A stretch of DNA of 6,853 nt from Sulfuritalea sp. (GTDB lineage: Bacteria > Pseudomonadota > Gammaproteobacteria > Burkholderiales > Rhodocyclaceae). Shown piece after piece: positions 5,022-6,853 of the stretch. Where the stretch lies: contig JAPLRA010000026.1 in the NCBI GenBank assembly GCA_026399445.1, positions 787 to 7,639 on the forward strand, given 5' to 3'. The notes under the pieces were generated by a model, which was not told where the DNA came from, did no database searches, and worked only from the letters and a program-made list of their open reading frames with translations. Within the stretch, counting starts at the first letter, position 1, and each line of letters starts with the position of its first letter. The translations under genes were made by a program, and so were the position numbers.

Positions 5022-6203
5022 ATGTCCGATCTCATCGTTATCGTCTCCGCCGCGCGCACCCCCATGGGCGGGTTTCAAGGCGATTTCAACTCGCTGACCT
5101 GCGCGCAACTCGGCAGCGTCGCCATCAAGGCTGCCGTCGAACGCGCCGGACTCAAGCCCGAGCAGGTCGACGAAGTCATCATGGGCTGCGTGCTGCCCGC
5201 CGGCCAGGGCCAGGCGCCGGCGCGCCAGGCCTCGCTCGGTGCCGGCCTGCCGCTGGCGGCCGGTTGCACCACGGTTAACAAGATGTGCGGCTCCGGCATG
5301 CGCGCCGCGATGTACGCCCACGACATGCTGCTGGCCGGCAGCGTCGACGTCATGGTGGCGGGCGGCATGGAATCCATGAGCAACGCGCCCTACCTGCTGC
5401 CCAAGGCCCGCGGCGGCTACCGCCTCGGCCATGGTGAAGTCAAGGACCACATGTTCCTCGACGGCCTCGAAGACGCCTATGACAAGGGCCGCCTGATGGG
5501 CACCTTCGCCGAGGACTGCGCCGGCAGCTACAAATTCACGCGCGAAGCGCAGGACGCTTTTGCCATCGCCTCGACCACGCGTGCCAAGCAGGCCAACACC
5601 GATGGTTCCTTCGCCTGGGAAATCGCGCCGGTCACTGTTTCCAGCCGCAAGGGCGATGTGCTCGTCGACAAGGACGAGCAACCGTTCAAAGCGCAACTTG
5701 AAAAGATTCCGACGCTGAAGCCGGCCTTTCGCAAGGACGGCACCGTCACCGCTGCCAATTCCTCGTCGATTTCCGACGGTGCGGCGGCGCTGGTGATGAT
5801 GCGCGCCTCGACCGCCGCCAAACTCGGTCTCAAGCCGGTCGCTACGGTCGTCGGCCATACTACCTTCGCCCAGGAACCGGGGCTGTTCACCACGGCTCCG
5901 GTCGGCGCCATGAAGAAGCTGCTGGCGAAGAACGGCTGGAGCGCGGACAGCGTGGACCTCTGGGAAATCAACGAAGCCTTCGCCGTCGTCACCATGGCCG
6001 CGATGCACGACCTCAAGCTGCCGCACGACAAAGTCAATGTCCATGGCGGCGCCTGCGCGCTGGGCCACCCGATCGGCGCCTCTGGTGCGCGCGTCATCGT
6101 CACCCTGATCGGCGCGCTGAAGAAGCAAGGCAAGAAGCGCGGCGTCGCGAGCTTGTGCATCGGCGGCGGCGAAGCCACTGCCGTTGGCATCGAACTCGCT
6201 TGA
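5022..6203 (+). CDS. Acetyl-CoA C-acetyltransferase (thiolase)
   Basis: A complete 393-residue thiolase, catalysing reversible cleavage of acetoacetyl-CoA (or a short 3-ketoacyl-CoA) to acetyl-CoA. The nucleophilic cysteine C89 lies in NKMCGSGMRAAM (86-97). The NEAF motif is at 317-320, the catalytic His H349 is in GGACALGHPIGASG (342-355), and the second catalytic cysteine C379 is in CIGGGEA (379-385). All core residues and the length match the biosynthetic/acetoacetyl-CoA class (PhaA/AtoB-like). It lies 12 nt after the carbonic anhydrase stop with its own ribosome binding site. In a leucine operon it would process the acetoacetate-derived end product. A role in PHA precursor supply or a broader beta-ketothiolase activity cannot be excluded, so no gene symbol is assigned. 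Confidence 0.93.
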   Translation: MSDLIVIVSAARTPMGGFQGDFNSLTCAQLGSVAIKAAVERAGLKPEQVDEVIMGCVLPAGQGQAPARQASLGAGLPLAAGCTTVNKMCGSGMRAAMYAHDMLLAGSVDVMVAGGMESMSNAPYLLPKARGGYRLGHGEVKDHMFLDGLEDAYDKGRLMGTFAEDCAGSYKFTREAQDAFAIASTTRAKQANTDGSFAWEIAPVTVSSRKGDVLVDKDEQPFKAQLEKIPTLKPAFRKDGTVTAANSSSISDGAAALVMMRASTAAKLGLKPVATVVGHTTFAQEPGLFTTAPVGAMKKLLAKNGWSADSVDLWEINEAFAVVTMAAMHDLKLPHDKVNVHGGACALGHPIGASGARVIVTLIGALKKQGKKRGVASLCIGGGEATAVGIELA

Positions 6204-6210
6204 TCTCGCC

Positions 6211-6853
6211 ATGACCCTGCAGACCCTCACCTACAGCACCGAGGGGCGCATCGCGCGCATCACCCTGAACCGGCCGGAGCGGCTCAACGCCATTGTGCCG
6301 GCGATGCCGCGCGAGATTCGCATCGCCGTGGATCGCGCCAATGCCGACGACGAGATTCACGTCATCATCCTGCAGGGTGCAGGGCGGGCCTTCTGTTCCG
6401 GCTACGATCTGAAGGACTTCGCCGAAGCCGACGCCGATACGCCCTGCACGCAGTCGATGCCTTGGGACCCGATGGTCGATTACCGCGCCATGAAAGGCTT
6501 CACCGACGACTTCTTCAGCCTCTGGCGCAGCCACAAGCCGACCATCTGCAAGGTGCAGGGCTTCGCCGTCGCGGGCGGCAGCGACATTGCGCTGTGCTGC
6601 GACCTCGTCGTAATGGCCGAGGACGCCAAGATCGGCTACATGCCGGCCCGCGTCTGGGGCTGCCCGACCACGGCGATGTGGGTCTATCGCCTCGGCGCCG
6701 AGAAGGCCAAGCGCATGCTGCTGACCGGCGACACCATCGACGGCCGCACCGCGAAGGAGTGGGGTCTGGTGATCGACGCCGTGCCCGAGGCGGAGTTGGA
6801 AGATGCCGTGCTGAAGCTGGCCAATCGTATGGCCGGCGTGCCGAAGAACCGGC
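6211..6853 (+). CDS. Crotonase/enoyl-CoA hydratase-family protein, C-terminus cut by window end
   Basis: An open frame of 214 codons runs off the window end without a stop. It begins 7 nt after the thiolase stop with no obvious Shine-Dalgarno. The crotonase fold is clear. RIARITLNRPERLNAI is at 13-28. The first oxyanion-hole loop is GRAFCSGYDL (58-67) and the second is VQGFAVAGGSDIALCCDL (115-132). The helix region LTGDTIDGRTAKEWGLV is at 171-187. There is an insertion with WDPMVDYRAM (85-94) found in a crotonase subgroup. The two catalytic glutamates of rat enoyl-CoA hydratase are not conserved: the E144 position is D125 (GGSD) and the E164 position is A146 (MPARVWG). It is therefore unlikely to be a classical hydratase or a methylglutaconyl-CoA hydratase (LiuC). 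Another crotonase chemistry, such as isomerase or hydrolase, is possible. The operon position suggests a role on branched-chain or short acyl-CoAs, but the reaction is unknown. Confidence 0.88.
   Translation, partial: MTLQTLTYSTEGRIARITLNRPERLNAIVPAMPREIRIAVDRANADDEIHVIILQGAGRAFCSGYDLKDFAEADADTPCTQSMPWDPMVDYRAMKGFTDDFFSLWRSHKPTICKVQGFAVAGGSDIALCCDLVVMAEDAKIGYMPARVWGCPTTAMWVYRLGAEKAKRMLLTGDTIDGRTAKEWGLVIDAVPEAELEDAVLKLANRMAGVPKNR

Noticed and set aside
4521..6230. 569-codon open frame on the minus strand opposite the carbonic anhydrase 3' part and thiolase
   Set aside because: It lies antisense to a thiolase with all catalytic residues. The translation is low-complexity His/Ala/Gly/Arg-rich shadow sequence. 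Its length reflects the scarcity of stops opposite GC-rich codons.

Overview
This window carries most of the upstream half of a leucine/isovalerate (liu-type) degradation operon from a GC-rich proteobacterium. Gene content and protein flavour suggest a betaproteobacterium, plausibly of the Rhodocyclales or a relative. That placement is an inference from family resemblance and cannot be confirmed without a search.

Left arm (1-1103, minus strand): the first 21 codons of an unidentified protein, possibly PHA synthase-like, lie 14 bases downstream of a complete metallo-beta-lactamase-fold hydrolase. These two genes look co-transcribed leftward. A divergent intergenic region (1104-1269) holds a strong hairpin followed by a weaker one.

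Right arm (1270-6853, plus strand): a MerR-family regulator of the LiuR type is followed immediately by a perfect 28-bp palindrome that begins on the regulator's own stop codon. The palindrome overlaps a good sigma70-type promoter. Downstream lies a tightly packed operon: PaaI-type hotdog thioesterase, isovaleryl-CoA dehydrogenase, second PaaI-type thioesterase, a GNAT/beta-carbonic anhydrase fusion, acetyl-CoA acetyltransferase, and an atypical crotonase cut off by the window end. Several of the junctions are abutting or overlapping (adjacent TGA/ATG, TGATG, and an 8-nt overlap), which implies translational coupling.

How the genes fit together: isovaleryl-CoA dehydrogenase makes 3-methylcrotonyl-CoA. 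The next enzyme of the pathway, the biotin-dependent methylcrotonyl-CoA carboxylase, uses bicarbonate and is not in this window; it may lie downstream. A carbonic anhydrase in the operon would make sense as a bicarbonate supply. The thiolase would handle acetoacetyl-CoA at the pathway's end, and the thioesterases could relieve acyl-CoA build-up.

The most notable anomaly is in the carbonic anhydrase half of the fusion. Compared with the beta-CA family it lacks about 82 nt between the HRNVA motif and the GHYGCGG zinc motif. This both removes an internal segment and shifts the frame, so the gene appears broken, or the assembly is wrong at that point. No RNA genes, CRISPR arrays, insertion sequences or phage genes were seen.
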